A stretch of 37,023 nt of DNA from Akkermansia muciniphila (GTDB lineage: Bacteria > Verrucomicrobiota > Verrucomicrobiia > Limisphaerales > SIBE01). A program made the position numbers and the translations under genes. The notes under the pieces are model-generated. The model had not been told where the DNA came from. It worked only from the letters and a program-made list of their open reading frames with translations, and ran no database searches. Positions 25,422-33,686 of this stretch are shown here, piece after piece; within the stretch, counting starts at the first letter, position 1; each line of letters begins with the position of its first letter. The stretch spans positions 1-37,023 of the forward strand of contig CAMAWP010000026.1 in assembly GCA_945861765.1 (NCBI GenBank). The letters run 5' to 3'.

Positions 25422-27581
25422 ATGATTAGCCTCATTGAACATCAGCCTGCGGGGGCCGACCCTAACTTGGTGGCGCAAGTCGAAGAGATATTTTCGCCGA
25501 GCGGCCTTTTGTCGAAGGCTAAGAATTTCGAATATCGACCTCAGCAGCAGCAGATGGCCGTGGCCGTCGCCAAGGCTCTCGAAGGCGGCGACCATCTGGC
25601 AGTCGAAGCCGGAACAGGTGTCGGCAAGAGTCTCGCTTACATGATTCCTTCGATCCTTTTTGCCGTTGCGAAAAAGAAGAAAGCCATTGTCTGCACTCAC
25701 ACGATAAATTTGCAGGAGCAGCTCACGGAAAAGGATCTGCCGATGTTGGCAAACATTCTGCCCGTAAAATTCAAGTTCACGATGCTGAAAGGACGGTCGA
25801 ATTACCTCTGCACGCGCCGCCTCGCCAAAACCCTGCAACAAGCGGACAGCCTTTTCACGTCCCCGGAGGTGGCCGAGCTTAGACGAATCTACGAGTGGTC
25901 ACAAACGACCACGGATGGCAGCCTCTCGGACTTCGAGATTGAACCCGACCCCAAGGTTTGGCAGCAGGTTTGTTCCGAGCGAGGCGTTTGCGCCGCCAAA
26001 CTTTGCGGTCCGCAGTCTGACTTTGCCAAAGACCATTGCATCTGTTTCTTCCAGCGCGCCCGGTCTCGAATGCATTCGGCGGACGTACTGGTGCTCAATC
26101 ACACGCTTTTTTTCACGCTCTTGGGCAGCATGGATGAAGAGGTCGCCGATGGAGTTTTGTTCAAAAACGACTTTGTGATCTTCGATGAGGCGCATACCGT
26201 CGAGCACGTTGCTTCCAAGCGTATCGGGCTCAATGTGTCGAAGGCCCAAATGCGCTATTCACTTCAGCGACTTTGGAATCCGGCGACCAAGAAAGGGCTG
26301 CTGGCGATCTTGCGCTCACCTCAAGCGCTCAGCTTGACGGCAGACTTGATCGAGGAGACCGAGAGGTTCTTTTACGAGGTGGAGAGTGCCTGCGAAGAGT
26401 CGGTTCGGTCGGGGCAAAACCGGAAGAATCAGCGTTCAGGACCATCGGGCTTGGACAGTGCCGAACCAAGTTTTGCCAGAAAGGAGCGCATCTGGACAGA
26501 GCTACGGATTCGCCAGCCAGATTTCATTCAAGACACCGTCACGTTGCCGCTGCAGCAACTGCGCGAAGCCGTCAGTGAATTGATCAAGATCGCTGGGGAC
26601 AGCGACACGGGCCAGGAGCTGGTTGAATGCAACCGCCGCTTGGCTGAATTACGCGAGGAAGTGGCCATCTTCTTGAGCCAGAGTTCGGGAGATTACGTCT
26701 ATTGGGTGGAACGAGCCGGGAAGGCCCACAGAAACGTGACATTGAACGCCGCGCCGATCGACGTGGCGGAGTTTTTGCGCCGTCGGCTTTTCGGCGCGAA
26801 CACTTCAGTGATCATGACCAGCGCCACGCTCGCCGTCTCCACGAACTCCGGCCAAGCATCCAGGCCTGGAAACAAAGCCGTCGGCGGCTCGAATCCAAAA
26901 CCGGCCGCAGGACTGGGCTACTTTGCCCGGCGCGTCGGGGCCGAGGAGGCTGCTCTGCTTCAGGTGGGCTCGCCTTTCGATTATGAACGTCAGATGAAAA
27001 TGTTCGTGGTCGGTAAAATGCCCGATCCCCGCGAGGCTGAATACCAGAATGCGTTGATTCATTGGGTCGAGCATTTCATTCGCATGACGCATGGCAAGGC
27101 CTTCGTTCTATTTACCAATTTCAAGTTGATGCAGGAAGTTGGGGAGCGAATGGAGCCGTTCTTCAATGAACTGCGGATCGAGTGCCTCGTTCAAGGCACA
27201 GGCACGCCTCGGACGCTGATGTTGGAAAAATTCAAGGCCGACGTGAACTCGGTCCTTTTTGGCACGGACAGCTTTTGGCAAGGAGTGGACGTGCCTGGAG
27301 AAGCGTTATCGAATGTGATCATTACTCGCTTGCCTTTCGCCGTGCCGGACCATCCGCTGATTGAAGCCCGCATTGAGGGGATCGAAGCCCGTGGCGGAAA
27401 CTCGTTTACCGAGTTCTCTCTCCCGGAGGCTATTCTCAAATTCCGCCAGGGAGTCGGCCGGCTCATTCGAGGCAAGACTGACAAGGGGATCGTGGTGGTG
27501 CTGGATAACAGGATTCTGACGAAGCGATACGGACAAGCCTTTATCGATGCCCTGCCCAAATGCCCGTTGGAAATCGTCTGA
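25422..27581 (+). CDS. dinG: DinG/XPD-type ATP-dependent DNA helicase (Fe-S type)
   Basis: 719 residues of a superfamily 2 helicase. Motif I AGTGVGKS (63-70), motif Ia THTINLQEQL, DEAH (255-258) and C-terminal motifs GTDSFWQGVDVPG and FRQGVGRLIRG are present, so ATPase and 5'-3' unwinding are expected. Between motif Ia and DEAH lie Cys130 (NYLCTRR) and Cys184, 190, 195, 206 and 208 (EQVC-type spacing CSERGVCAAKLCG, DHCICFF), enough to hold the 4Fe-4S cluster of this family. Two low-complexity insertions are seen (about 395-420 and 475-500, SGQASRPGNKAVGGSNPKPA). It has no N-terminal exonuclease domain. Typical job: resolving R-loops, D-loops and forks during repair. The symbol is by family, not orthology tested. 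Confidence 0.92.
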   Translation: MISLIEHQPAGADPNLVAQVEEIFSPSGLLSKAKNFEYRPQQQQMAVAVAKALEGGDHLAVEAGTGVGKSLAYMIPSILFAVAKKKKAIVCTHTINLQEQLTEKDLPMLANILPVKFKFTMLKGRSNYLCTRRLAKTLQQADSLFTSPEVAELRRIYEWSQTTTDGSLSDFEIEPDPKVWQQVCSERGVCAAKLCGPQSDFAKDHCICFFQRARSRMHSADVLVLNHTLFFTLLGSMDEEVADGVLFKNDFVIFDEAHTVEHVASKRIGLNVSKAQMRYSLQRLWNPATKKGLLAILRSPQALSLTADLIEETERFFYEVESACEESVRSGQNRKNQRSGPSGLDSAEPSFARKERIWTELRIRQPDFIQDTVTLPLQQLREAVSELIKIAGDSDTGQELVECNRRLAELREEVAIFLSQSSGDYVYWVERAGKAHRNVTLNAAPIDVAEFLRRRLFGANTSVIMTSATLAVSTNSGQASRPGNKAVGGSNPKPAAGLGYFARRVGAEEAALLQVGSPFDYERQMKMFVVGKMPDPREAEYQNALIHWVEHFIRMTHGKAFVLFTNFKLMQEVGERMEPFFNELRIECLVQGTGTPRTLMLEKFKADVNSVLFGTDSFWQGVDVPGEALSNVIITRLPFAVPDHPLIEARIEGIEARGGNSFTEFSLPEAILKFRQGVGRLIRGKTDKGIVVVLDNRILTKRYGQAFIDALPKCPLEIV

Positions 27582-27665
27582 TTCCAACTTTAAAGCAACT
27601 TGGAATGAAGTAGTGCGACTCGCCAGCAATTTTCATTATGGCCCAGGGCACCTTCTGTTCGCCGC

Positions 27666-27723
27666 ATGTAGTCCCGGCTTTAGCCGGTTTTCACGGGGGG
27701 ACCGGCTAAAGCCGGGACTACAT
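27666..27723. repeat. 23-bp perfect inverted repeat between convergent genes
   Basis: Arms 27666-27688 and 27701-27723 pair exactly around a 12-base loop. Each arm also contains the smaller palindrome CCGGCT-tt-AGCCGG. It lies between the helicase stop (27581) and the esterase stop (27815), where it could end transcription from both sides, but it lacks a T-run. It resembles a dispersed REP-like repeat (core: GTAGTCCCGGCTTTAGCCGG). Confidence 0.8.
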
Positions 27724-27814
27724 ACCTCCCAAACTGAGAATTGCTGGCGACTCGCTCCTCATCTGAAGAGTTCGCGCTCAAGTTGGGCAATGCGGCGTTT
27801 GAAGGGGTCCTCCC

Positions 27815-29152
27815 TCAATTCGCCTTCTTCATCTGCTCCGCGTGTTTGAGGATCGCGCTCCGCATGGCTTGGTTCGCTTTCGGGGAAACCGCGTGCGTGC
27901 TAGGCGGGTCGTTGAAAATCTCCTTGCCGCCCGCGAGCGCATTGTAAGCCGCATAAACGCTCGTCGGTGGACAGGTCGTGTCAATGAAGCCGACGGTCAG
28001 GATGCCCGCCGCCTTGGTTCGCGTGGCGAAATTCATCGCATCATAATAGCGCGCCGCTTCGAGCACCTGGGCGTCCGGTTTTCCATCGGGCCCGTTCGGA
28101 ATCAGCTTGGGCCAGCCATTGACCCGGCCGGCCGCCACTCCGGTGTGGTCGCACATTGCCGGAACACCGGCGGCAAAGAAAGTCACCCTCAAGTCCAGAC
28201 CAGCGGCCACGATGGATTGCGCTCCTCCCTGGCTGCTGCCGTGGACGATGACAGTGCGACCATCCCACTCGGGCTGCGTCGTGAGGAAGTCAATGGCGCG
28301 CACCAGGCGCAAGAACATGCTGCGGAAGTAAACCGTCTCCCGTGAGTCGCGTCCGCGAGAAGGATAGCCTTTCAAATCGCCATCCGCGAGGTCCTTGTAG
28401 AATTGGTCCGGCTTTCCGTTCGGAATTCCGTGCGCGTTTATATCGAGCGCCAGGAAACCCTGCTTGGCCCAACCCGCCGCTCCGCCCAGGCTGGAATTTC
28501 TGACGCCGGCTCCGTGAACGAGGAGAATGATCGGCAAGCTTTTCGGGGATGCTTCGGCCGGCTTGGCGAGATATCCAGACACGGGCGCTCCGATGCAATC
28601 TGCTTGGAGATCGAAGCAATCAACTCGCGGCACCATGGACTTCACCGACGTGAGCGTGGGGTTGATAGGGACCTCGCCGAGCTTCTTTTTCTGAGCAGCC
28701 CAGAACGCATCGAATTCTGTCGGCACAGGCAGGCTGGGCTTGATCTGAAGCGGATCGACGCCGGCACCTCCGACTGCGGTCAATGTCTTGCTTGAAGGCG
28801 TGCGAAACGTCACTCGGCACTGGAGGAATCCCGGTTCGTCGAGCTGGGCTTTGACGGTTCCGACACCGTTGGTCAGTTTCAGTTGGCCCGTTTTGTTGGG
28901 CGGCACACCATCCTTGGAGATCGTCCAGCGAACCTCGGCGTCGTTCACAGGCTGTTCATCGAGCAGCAGCTTGACGTTGAAAGTGACCGTCTCGCCTTGC
29001 GTATAAATGGCGCTCAATCGCTCCGCCGCTGCGCTGAAGACGTAGTTAGCGGACAGCTTTTCCGATTGAGCGAGCAACGCGGCAGGGCCCAGAATGGTAA
29101 GGCAAGCGACAAGGAATCCGACGAACGAACGACCTGAAGGGTGGAATCTCAT
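27815..29152 (-). CDS. Secreted acetyl xylan esterase-like alpha/beta hydrolase
   Basis: 445 residues with a signal peptide (1-28, cleavage near ALLAQ). Residues 40-130 are a beta domain with an Ig-like pattern. The hydrolase domain follows: oxyanion region ILLVHGAGVRNS (209-220), nucleophile VHGSSQGGAQS with Ser307, Asp391 (GFIDTTCPP) and His420 (PSTHAVSP) form the triad. The layout (SSQGG, D-T-T-CPP, H) is that of the AXE1/cephalosporin C deacetylase group, which removes acetyl groups from xylan or other sugars. A role in polysaccharide use outside the cytoplasm is consistent with the secretion signal. Monocistronic, divergent from the ROK gene. Confidence 0.9.
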   Translation of the reverse strand: MRFHPSGRSFVGFLVACLTILGPAALLAQSEKLSANYVFSAAAERLSAIYTQGETVTFNVKLLLDEQPVNDAEVRWTISKDGVPPNKTGQLKLTNGVGTVKAQLDEPGFLQCRVTFRTPSSKTLTAVGGAGVDPLQIKPSLPVPTEFDAFWAAQKKKLGEVPINPTLTSVKSMVPRVDCFDLQADCIGAPVSGYLAKPAEASPKSLPIILLVHGAGVRNSSLGGAAGWAKQGFLALDINAHGIPNGKPDQFYKDLADGDLKGYPSRGRDSRETVYFRSMFLRLVRAIDFLTTQPEWDGRTVIVHGSSQGGAQSIVAAGLDLRVTFFAAGVPAMCDHTGVAAGRVNGWPKLIPNGPDGKPDAQVLEAARYYDAMNFATRTKAAGILTVGFIDTTCPPTSVYAAYNALAGGKEIFNDPPSTHAVSPKANQAMRSAILKHAEQMKKAN

Positions 29153-29271
29153 CCCGGCATTTCATTCGGAGCCCTCAAGATCGGCAAGCAAAATTCCTAG
29201 AGTAAGAATTGCCGCAGCACTCGAAACCCAGTTGCGACCCTCCGCGCTTCTGCCGTAAGATCGAGTTCGCC

Positions 29272-30189
29272 ATGAGTGCAGAATGTCTATTGTCGGCAGG
29301 AATTGACATTGGTGGCACCAAGATTGCGCTCGGCTTGGTGAGCCGCGATGGAACAATCCTTCGCCGACAGTCGTTCGCGACTTCGCGCGAGTTTGGTGAC
29401 GCAATTGCCAAAATGGAATCGGCGGTTCGCGAACTGTTGCGAGCGCAGTCTGTCGATGTCTCAGCTCTCGCGGGCATCGGCATCGGGTGCGCCGGACCGG
29501 TAAATCCTCGAACCGGCGTCGTTAACAATCCTTACACACTTCCCGGCTGGGATGGCGGCAACCTGATCGGCTCGCTTCAAGGTCGTCTTGGATTGCCCGT
29601 GTATCTGGAAAATGATGCGGACGCGGCGCTGCTCGGTGAATCCTTGGCTGGCGCAGCCTGCGGTTTCGATCCAGTTGTGATGCTGACGTTCGGCACGGGC
29701 ATCGGCGGCGCTGCGATGAACCGTGGCGAAGTCTTCCGTGGTGCTGGCGGCGAGCATCCAGAGATCGGCCATCTCCCTGTGTTGCCGGTTGGGCCGCCTT
29801 GTTACTGCGGGAGGGCCGGCTGCTTCGAATCGATCGCCTCGGGCGCAGGGATTGAAAAGGCCGGAGCAGCGTACGGATTTCAAAGCGCAAGGGAGGTCTT
29901 CACGCTGGCGGCGGCGGGAGATTCAAACGCCAAGGCCATTATTGACCAGGCGTTGGAAGCAACGGCCGCCGCCGCATGGGCCCTGCTCCATAGCTTTTTA
30001 CCCGAACGGTTCATTCTCGGTGGCGGCATTATCGACGACCATTTCCAATTATTCGCCGACGCTGTTCGTCGGAGCATTGACGCCGCGACCATGGTGCCGC
30101 GGAACCAAATCACGGTTGCCCGAGCCGTTCTCGGGAATGACGCAGGATTGGTCGGCGCTGCGAGTCTGGCTTTTCGCGATGCTCACTGA
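29272..30189 (+). CDS. ROK-family sugar kinase (glucokinase-like)
   Basis: 305 residues from the ATG at 29272; a TTG at 29209 would add 21 residues with no homologous look. Phosphate loop AGIDIGGTKIALGLV at the N-terminus, sugar loop GVVNNPYTLPGWDGGNL, catalytic Asp in ENDADAALLGE, TFGTGIGGAAMN, and the ROK signature GEHPEIGHLPV followed by the zinc motif CYCGRAGCFES. Enzymes with this set phosphorylate glucose, N-acetylmannosamine or related hexoses; some ROK proteins are repressors, but there is no DNA-binding N-terminus here. It is divergent from the secreted esterase gene, so joint sugar use is possible. Confidence 0.92.
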   Translation: MSAECLLSAGIDIGGTKIALGLVSRDGTILRRQSFATSREFGDAIAKMESAVRELLRAQSVDVSALAGIGIGCAGPVNPRTGVVNNPYTLPGWDGGNLIGSLQGRLGLPVYLENDADAALLGESLAGAACGFDPVVMLTFGTGIGGAAMNRGEVFRGAGGEHPEIGHLPVLPVGPPCYCGRAGCFESIASGAGIEKAGAAYGFQSAREVFTLAAAGDSNAKAIIDQALEATAAAAWALLHSFLPERFILGGGIIDDHFQLFADAVRRSIDAATMVPRNQITVARAVLGNDAGLVGAASLAFRDAH

Positions 30190-30368
30190 ATGGGAACACA
30201 TTCGTAGCGCCCTCTCCAGATTTCACTCCGCCAGTTTCGCGCCCGTCTGGAATCCGCAATGCTCCCGGCCTGATATTTCAGGCGCGTGTGCTCCCCAATT
30301 CTTATGGCATCGTTGGTTTGGATTTTCCGTGGATTGCTCTTGCCGCCGTTTGCCATTAAGCTGCCGAC

Positions 30369-30581
30369 ATGTTTACAGCAGTCTATCGAAGGAGCGGGAA
30401 ATGGTGGGCAGCTTACGTGGAGGAAGTGCCGGGCGCCAACACGCAAGGAGCCACACTGACCGAAGCGCGCGCCAACCTGAAAGAGGCCCTCGCGCTGATT
30501 CTGGAAACAAACCGCGCGATGGCCCGCGAGGAAGAACAAGATCCGGGCTGCATCCGCGAGCCGTTACAAGTCGAGGCGTGA
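30369..30581 (+). CDS. hicB: HicB-family antitoxin
   Basis: 70 residues: MFTAVYRRSGKWWAAYVEEV, then PGANTQGATLTEARANLKEAL, the compact partial RNase-H-like fold of HicB, which binds and blocks the HicA ribonuclease. The C-terminus is short and carries no clear HTH or RHH domain, so autoregulation by DNA binding is uncertain. The stop TGA overlaps the GTG start of hicA (GTGA), so translation is probably coupled. The order antitoxin before toxin is less common for hic loci than the reverse. The gene is 180 bases after the ROK kinase. Confidence 0.88.
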   Translation: MFTAVYRRSGKWWAAYVEEVPGANTQGATLTEARANLKEALALILETNRAMAREEEQDPGCIREPLQVEA

Positions 30582-30763
30582 AGCGGCTTGATCTCGAACG
30601 GCACCTCCGCGAGCACGGCGGCGCGTTTCTCCGCGAAGGTGGCAATCACTCGATTTGGTGGAACCCCGGCAGCCGCAAAGCGACCAGCTTGCCGCGTCAC
30701 CGAGAGATCAACGAGTTCACGGCGCGGAAAATTTGCCGAGACCTGGAAATTCCCAAACCATAA
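30578..30763 (+). CDS. hicA: HicA-family mRNA interferase toxin
   Basis: 61 residues read from the GTG at 30578, which overlaps the hicB stop. The frame is VKRLDLERHLREHGGAFLRE and then GGNHSIWWNP, SLPRHREINEFTARKICRDL. This is the full double-stranded RNA-binding-like fold of HicA, with the catalytic His in GGNHSIW. HicA cleaves mRNA and stops growth when HicB is lost. The start is GTG, so the gene is easy to miss; a longer in-frame ATG reading would run through hicB and is not credible. All expected motifs are intact, so the toxin should be active. Confidence 0.88.
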   Translation: MKRLDLERHLREHGGAFLREGGNHSIWWNPGSRKATSLPRHREINEFTARKICRDLEIPKP

Positions 30764-31066
30764 GTCAGTAAACGGGTCAGTCTTGTGGGCAGCTATTGCT
30801 TCTGTTTGAGCTGCCGCCACTGGTAAAGCAGTGTGTTCACGTTGGCCACGCTGCATTCGTTCCGCAATCCCCAGGTCTGCCAGTCCGGCCAGAGTCGTCA
30901 CCAACCCTGCCGACGTGATCTTTCGGATCGTGTGAGCGGAAGTTTTCTTGCGCGGGCGCAATCCTGTCGTCAAATTAGGACTCTACGAGCGATTTACTCG
31001 CGTTGGCGGATGAATGGCTTTCGTCATCCTATCGACTGTTCATCGCACAGTGCCCGATGATTTTAT
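30764..31066. other. Intergenic region with possible gene remnant
   Basis: About 300 bases between hicA and pyrD. On the minus strand 30793-30897 an open stretch with no start codon reads RLWPDWQTWGLRNECSVANV followed by NTLLYQWRQLKQKQ and a TAG stop. The composition looks protein-like (tryptophans, acid/base mix), so it may be the tail of a decayed gene; I cannot name the family. No promoter was recognised for pyrD. Confidence 0.3.
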
Positions 31067-32239
31067 ATGAGCTGGTTGTATCGCCGCGTTGTTCGCCCTG
31101 TGTTGTTTGAACAGGATTCTGAGATCATTCACAATCGCACCTTGGGCGCTCTGGCGTGGGCCAGTCACCATGGAATTTCCCGCGATGCACTCGCCTCCTT
31201 TTTTAAGCCCGCTGAGTTGCCGGTCGAACTTTTTGGCCTTTCCTTCCCTAACCCTGTGGGCCTGGCCGCCGGAATGGATAAGCACGCCGCTGCTGTTCCC
31301 GCCTGGGCTGCGCTAGGGTTCGGATTCTGCGAACTCGGCGGGGTGACTTGGCATCCTCAGCCAGGGAATCCCCAGCCTCGCATCTTTCGAGCCGTGGCCG
31401 ATGAAGCGCTCATCAACCGCATGGGGTTCAACAACCCAGGGGCCGAAGCCTTGGCGGTGACGTTGGCAAAATGGCGATCGAGCGGTCACTGGCCCAGCCA
31501 TCCTGTCGGCATCAACCTCGGGAAATCGAAAATTACTCCCCTGGAAAATGCTGCTGAGGATTACTCGAAATCTCTACGGGCTCTCTGGTCTTTGGTTGAT
31601 TTTTTTGTGGTGAATGTCAGCTCTCCAAATACTCCGAATTTGCGCCAGCTTCAGGACAAAGCCGCTCTGGATGAAATTCTAATTGCGCTGCAGGAGGTCA
31701 ACTGCGAGCAAGCACAGATGTTGAGTTCCGAACGGCTGAGGTTTGAGAATTGCCAGCCGCAAACTTCAGATTCAAAATTGCTCAAACCGATTCTCGTCAA
31801 GATCGCCCCCGATCTCTCTTGCGAGGCTATGGATGAAATCTTGGAGGTGGCCGGCATCCGGGGCGTCGCTGGTATTGTGGCGACGAACACCACCATCACC
31901 AGACAAGCCGCCGCCGATCCGGAGTTGCAGCGGATTTACGCGGAAAACGGCGGTTTGAGTGGACGTCCGCTCCGCGCTCGAAGCACAGATGTAATTCGCT
32001 ATCTGTACCGCCAAAGCCAAGGAAAGCTGCCCATCATCGGTGTCGGCGGAATTTTTAACGCGGACGATGCCTGGGAAAAAATCACTGCGGGTGCCTCGTT
32101 GATCCAGCTTTACACAGGCTTGATTTACGAAGGGCCGAGCGTAGTTAAGGAAATTGTGACGGGGCTGCGGGCTCGATTGGGCGAGGTTGGCCTTACCGAT
32201 TTGCGGCAGGCCGTCGGTTTCAAGAATCCCTCTGCGTGA
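31067..32239 (+). CDS. pyrD: Dihydroorotate dehydrogenase (quinone), class 2
   Basis: 390 residues. Fourth step of pyrimidine synthesis: dihydroorotate to orotate with FMN and quinone as electron acceptor. The class 2 features are the N-terminal amphipathic part (residues 1-45, WLYRRVVRPVLFEQDSE), which contacts the membrane, and Ser as catalytic base in NVSSPNTPNLRQLQ. FMN-site pieces LAAGMDKHAA, ELGGVTWHPQPGN, ILVKIAPDL, ATNTT and GVGGIFNADDAW are present. About 20 extra residues lie between the NVSSPNTPNLR block and ILVKIAPDL (a stretch containing SSERLRFENCQPQTSDS). It converges with plsC, with 30 bases between the stops. Confidence 0.95.
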   Translation: MSWLYRRVVRPVLFEQDSEIIHNRTLGALAWASHHGISRDALASFFKPAELPVELFGLSFPNPVGLAAGMDKHAAAVPAWAALGFGFCELGGVTWHPQPGNPQPRIFRAVADEALINRMGFNNPGAEALAVTLAKWRSSGHWPSHPVGINLGKSKITPLENAAEDYSKSLRALWSLVDFFVVNVSSPNTPNLRQLQDKAALDEILIALQEVNCEQAQMLSSERLRFENCQPQTSDSKLLKPILVKIAPDLSCEAMDEILEVAGIRGVAGIVATNTTITRQAAADPELQRIYAENGGLSGRPLRARSTDVIRYLYRQSQGKLPIIGVGGIFNADDAWEKITAGASLIQLYTGLIYEGPSVVKEIVTGLRARLGEVGLTDLRQAVGFKNPSA

Positions 32240-32269
32240 AACAAAGCGAGGTGTGATCACTCCTCTGCA

Positions 32270-32932
32270 TCACGGAAACGTCTCCTTATCCTGACACGGC
32301 TCCAACCTGGCGATGTTCTCCATGATCTCATCGGTCACTTGCTGATAGATTTCTTTCGTTCGAGCTTTCGAGGAAATTGCTGCTTCCGTCCGCAGCTTAT
32401 CGAACGAGAGTGGTTTCCCATATTTGACCGCGATGCGGCATGGTCTGGGAAAACTGCGATGGCGGCCATAGGCTTCGTGTGTTCCGATGACCCGAACAGG
32501 AACCACCGGGGCCGTCGATTTGATGACGATCAAACCAATCCCGGAGCGGGATGATCCCAAATGGCCATCGTGCGTTCGTGTTCCCTCAGGGAACAAAATA
32601 ATTGCTCCACCTTCAAGAAGACGGTTCAAAATTGTGCGTAACCCAGCGGCACCACCACCGTCACGATCGACGGGAACTGCATTCCAAGACCGCAGCACCC
32701 AACTTATGATCGGAAAACGAAAGAGAGACTCGCGGGCCAGATAATTTATCGGTCGTGATACTCCTGTGCCGACCAAGGGAGGATCGAGATAACTTGCGTG
32801 ATTGGCTGCCAGGATGACCGGCCCCTGCGCCGGGACACGCTCTGAGTTGTAATAACATGCGCGGAAATAGGCGGCGAAAGCGAAGCGAAAGGCAGACCAG
32901 CCGAGGAAATAACTGGTCTTCATAGCGGCCAA
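32270..32932 (-). CDS. plsC: 1-acyl-sn-glycerol-3-phosphate acyltransferase (PlsC-like)
   Basis: 220 residues. Transfers an acyl chain to lysophosphatidic acid to make phosphatidic acid at the inner membrane. The catalytic block NHASYLDPPLVG (NHxxxxD), the substrate block FPEGTRTHDG and the later APVVPVRVIGTHEAYG are all present, with a weak hydrophobic N-terminus (ASFRFAFAAYF type) for membrane contact. A second Met three residues in is an alternative start. It lies 103 bases after the cmk stop on the same strand, as the last gene of tyrA-aroA-cmk-plsC, an order seen in several bacterial groups. Confidence 0.93.
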   Translation of the reverse strand: MAAMKTSYFLGWSAFRFAFAAYFRACYYNSERVPAQGPVILAANHASYLDPPLVGTGVSRPINYLARESLFRFPIISWVLRSWNAVPVDRDGGGAAGLRTILNRLLEGGAIILFPEGTRTHDGHLGSSRSGIGLIVIKSTAPVVPVRVIGTHEAYGRHRSFPRPCRIAVKYGKPLSFDKLRTEAAISSKARTKEIYQQVTDEIMENIARLEPCQDKETFP

Positions 32933-33035
32933 ACACCCGAGGCTCGAAGCCTGGGATCAGCACCAGGAGAAGGAAGGAGCTCAAACTGATTTCCAGATGT
33001 TGCCCTCCGCCCCGTCTGCGCTGCGAAGAACGGTT

Positions 33036-33686
33036 TCATGAGATCGCGCTCAGTCTTTTCCTAATAGATTCAATAATTATCGCGCTCGTCTCTGCCGACG
33101 TCATGCCCGAATTGTTGATCACGATGGCCCCCAGCGGGATCATCAGAGGCGCTGCGGCGCGCTGGCTGTCCTTCTGGTCGCGAGCGGCTAGGTTTTCTTG
33201 GACGCCTTCGGCCGCGCGGCGCCTGGAGCGCTCGTCCAGAGAGGCGTCCAGGTAAAACTTAAACTCGGTGTCGGCAAAGACGTTGGAGCCGATGTCTCGG
33301 CCTTCCATAACCAAATTGCCGAACTGCAGACATTCTCTTTGCTTGTTCTTCATCCAATCTCGAACGGCAGGTACAGCGGCTACGTGCGGCACTGCCGCGC
33401 TGGTTTCCGTAGTCCGGATTTCCCGCTCGGGATAATAGCCATCGACCGCCAGCCGTGCTTTTCCATCCAAACATTCGAGTGAGGTTTTCCATCGACGGCA
33501 AACCGCGGCCACCCGTTTCGAGTCGTGAATATCGACTTTCTGTTGGAGGCAATACCAGGAGAGGGTTCGGTACATCGCTCCAGTATCGACATAAACAAAG
33601 CTCAAAGCTTTGGCGACCAGCTTGGCGTTCGTGCTCTTGCCGCTGGCACTGGTACCATCGATCGCGATGACGATAGGCTGTTTCAT
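33036..33686 (-). CDS. cmk: Cytidylate kinase
   Basis: 216 residues from the ATG at 33686, whose ATGA overlaps the aroA stop; this fits the family length and an upstream extension would lie inside aroA. Phosphorylates CMP and dCMP with ATP. P-loop IDGTSASGKST (usually GPSGSGKGT), FVYVDTGAMYRTLSW for the nucleotide site, GRDIGSNVFADTEFKFYLDA and the LID-like RSRRRAAEG are typical. The central NMP-binding insert is present (AVDGYYPEREIRTTETSAAV). Overlap with aroA implies coupled translation. Confidence 0.94.
   Translation of the reverse strand: MKQPIVIAIDGTSASGKSTNAKLVAKALSFVYVDTGAMYRTLSWYCLQQKVDIHDSKRVAAVCRRWKTSLECLDGKARLAVDGYYPEREIRTTETSAAVPHVAAVPAVRDWMKNKQRECLQFGNLVMEGRDIGSNVFADTEFKFYLDASLDERSRRRAAEGVQENLAARDQKDSQRAAAPLMIPLGAIVINNSGMTSAETSAIIIESIRKRLSAIS

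Noticed and set aside
29723..30763. Long plus-strand frame spanning the ROK gene and hicA
   Set aside because: Most of it is a shadow of the ROK and hicB genes in another frame; only its last 61 codons are the real hicA.
32248..32265. Imperfect palindrome GAGG-t-GTGATCAC-t-CCTC between pyrD and plsC
   Set aside because: Centre has no loop and no T-run follows, so neither a terminator nor an operator can be claimed.
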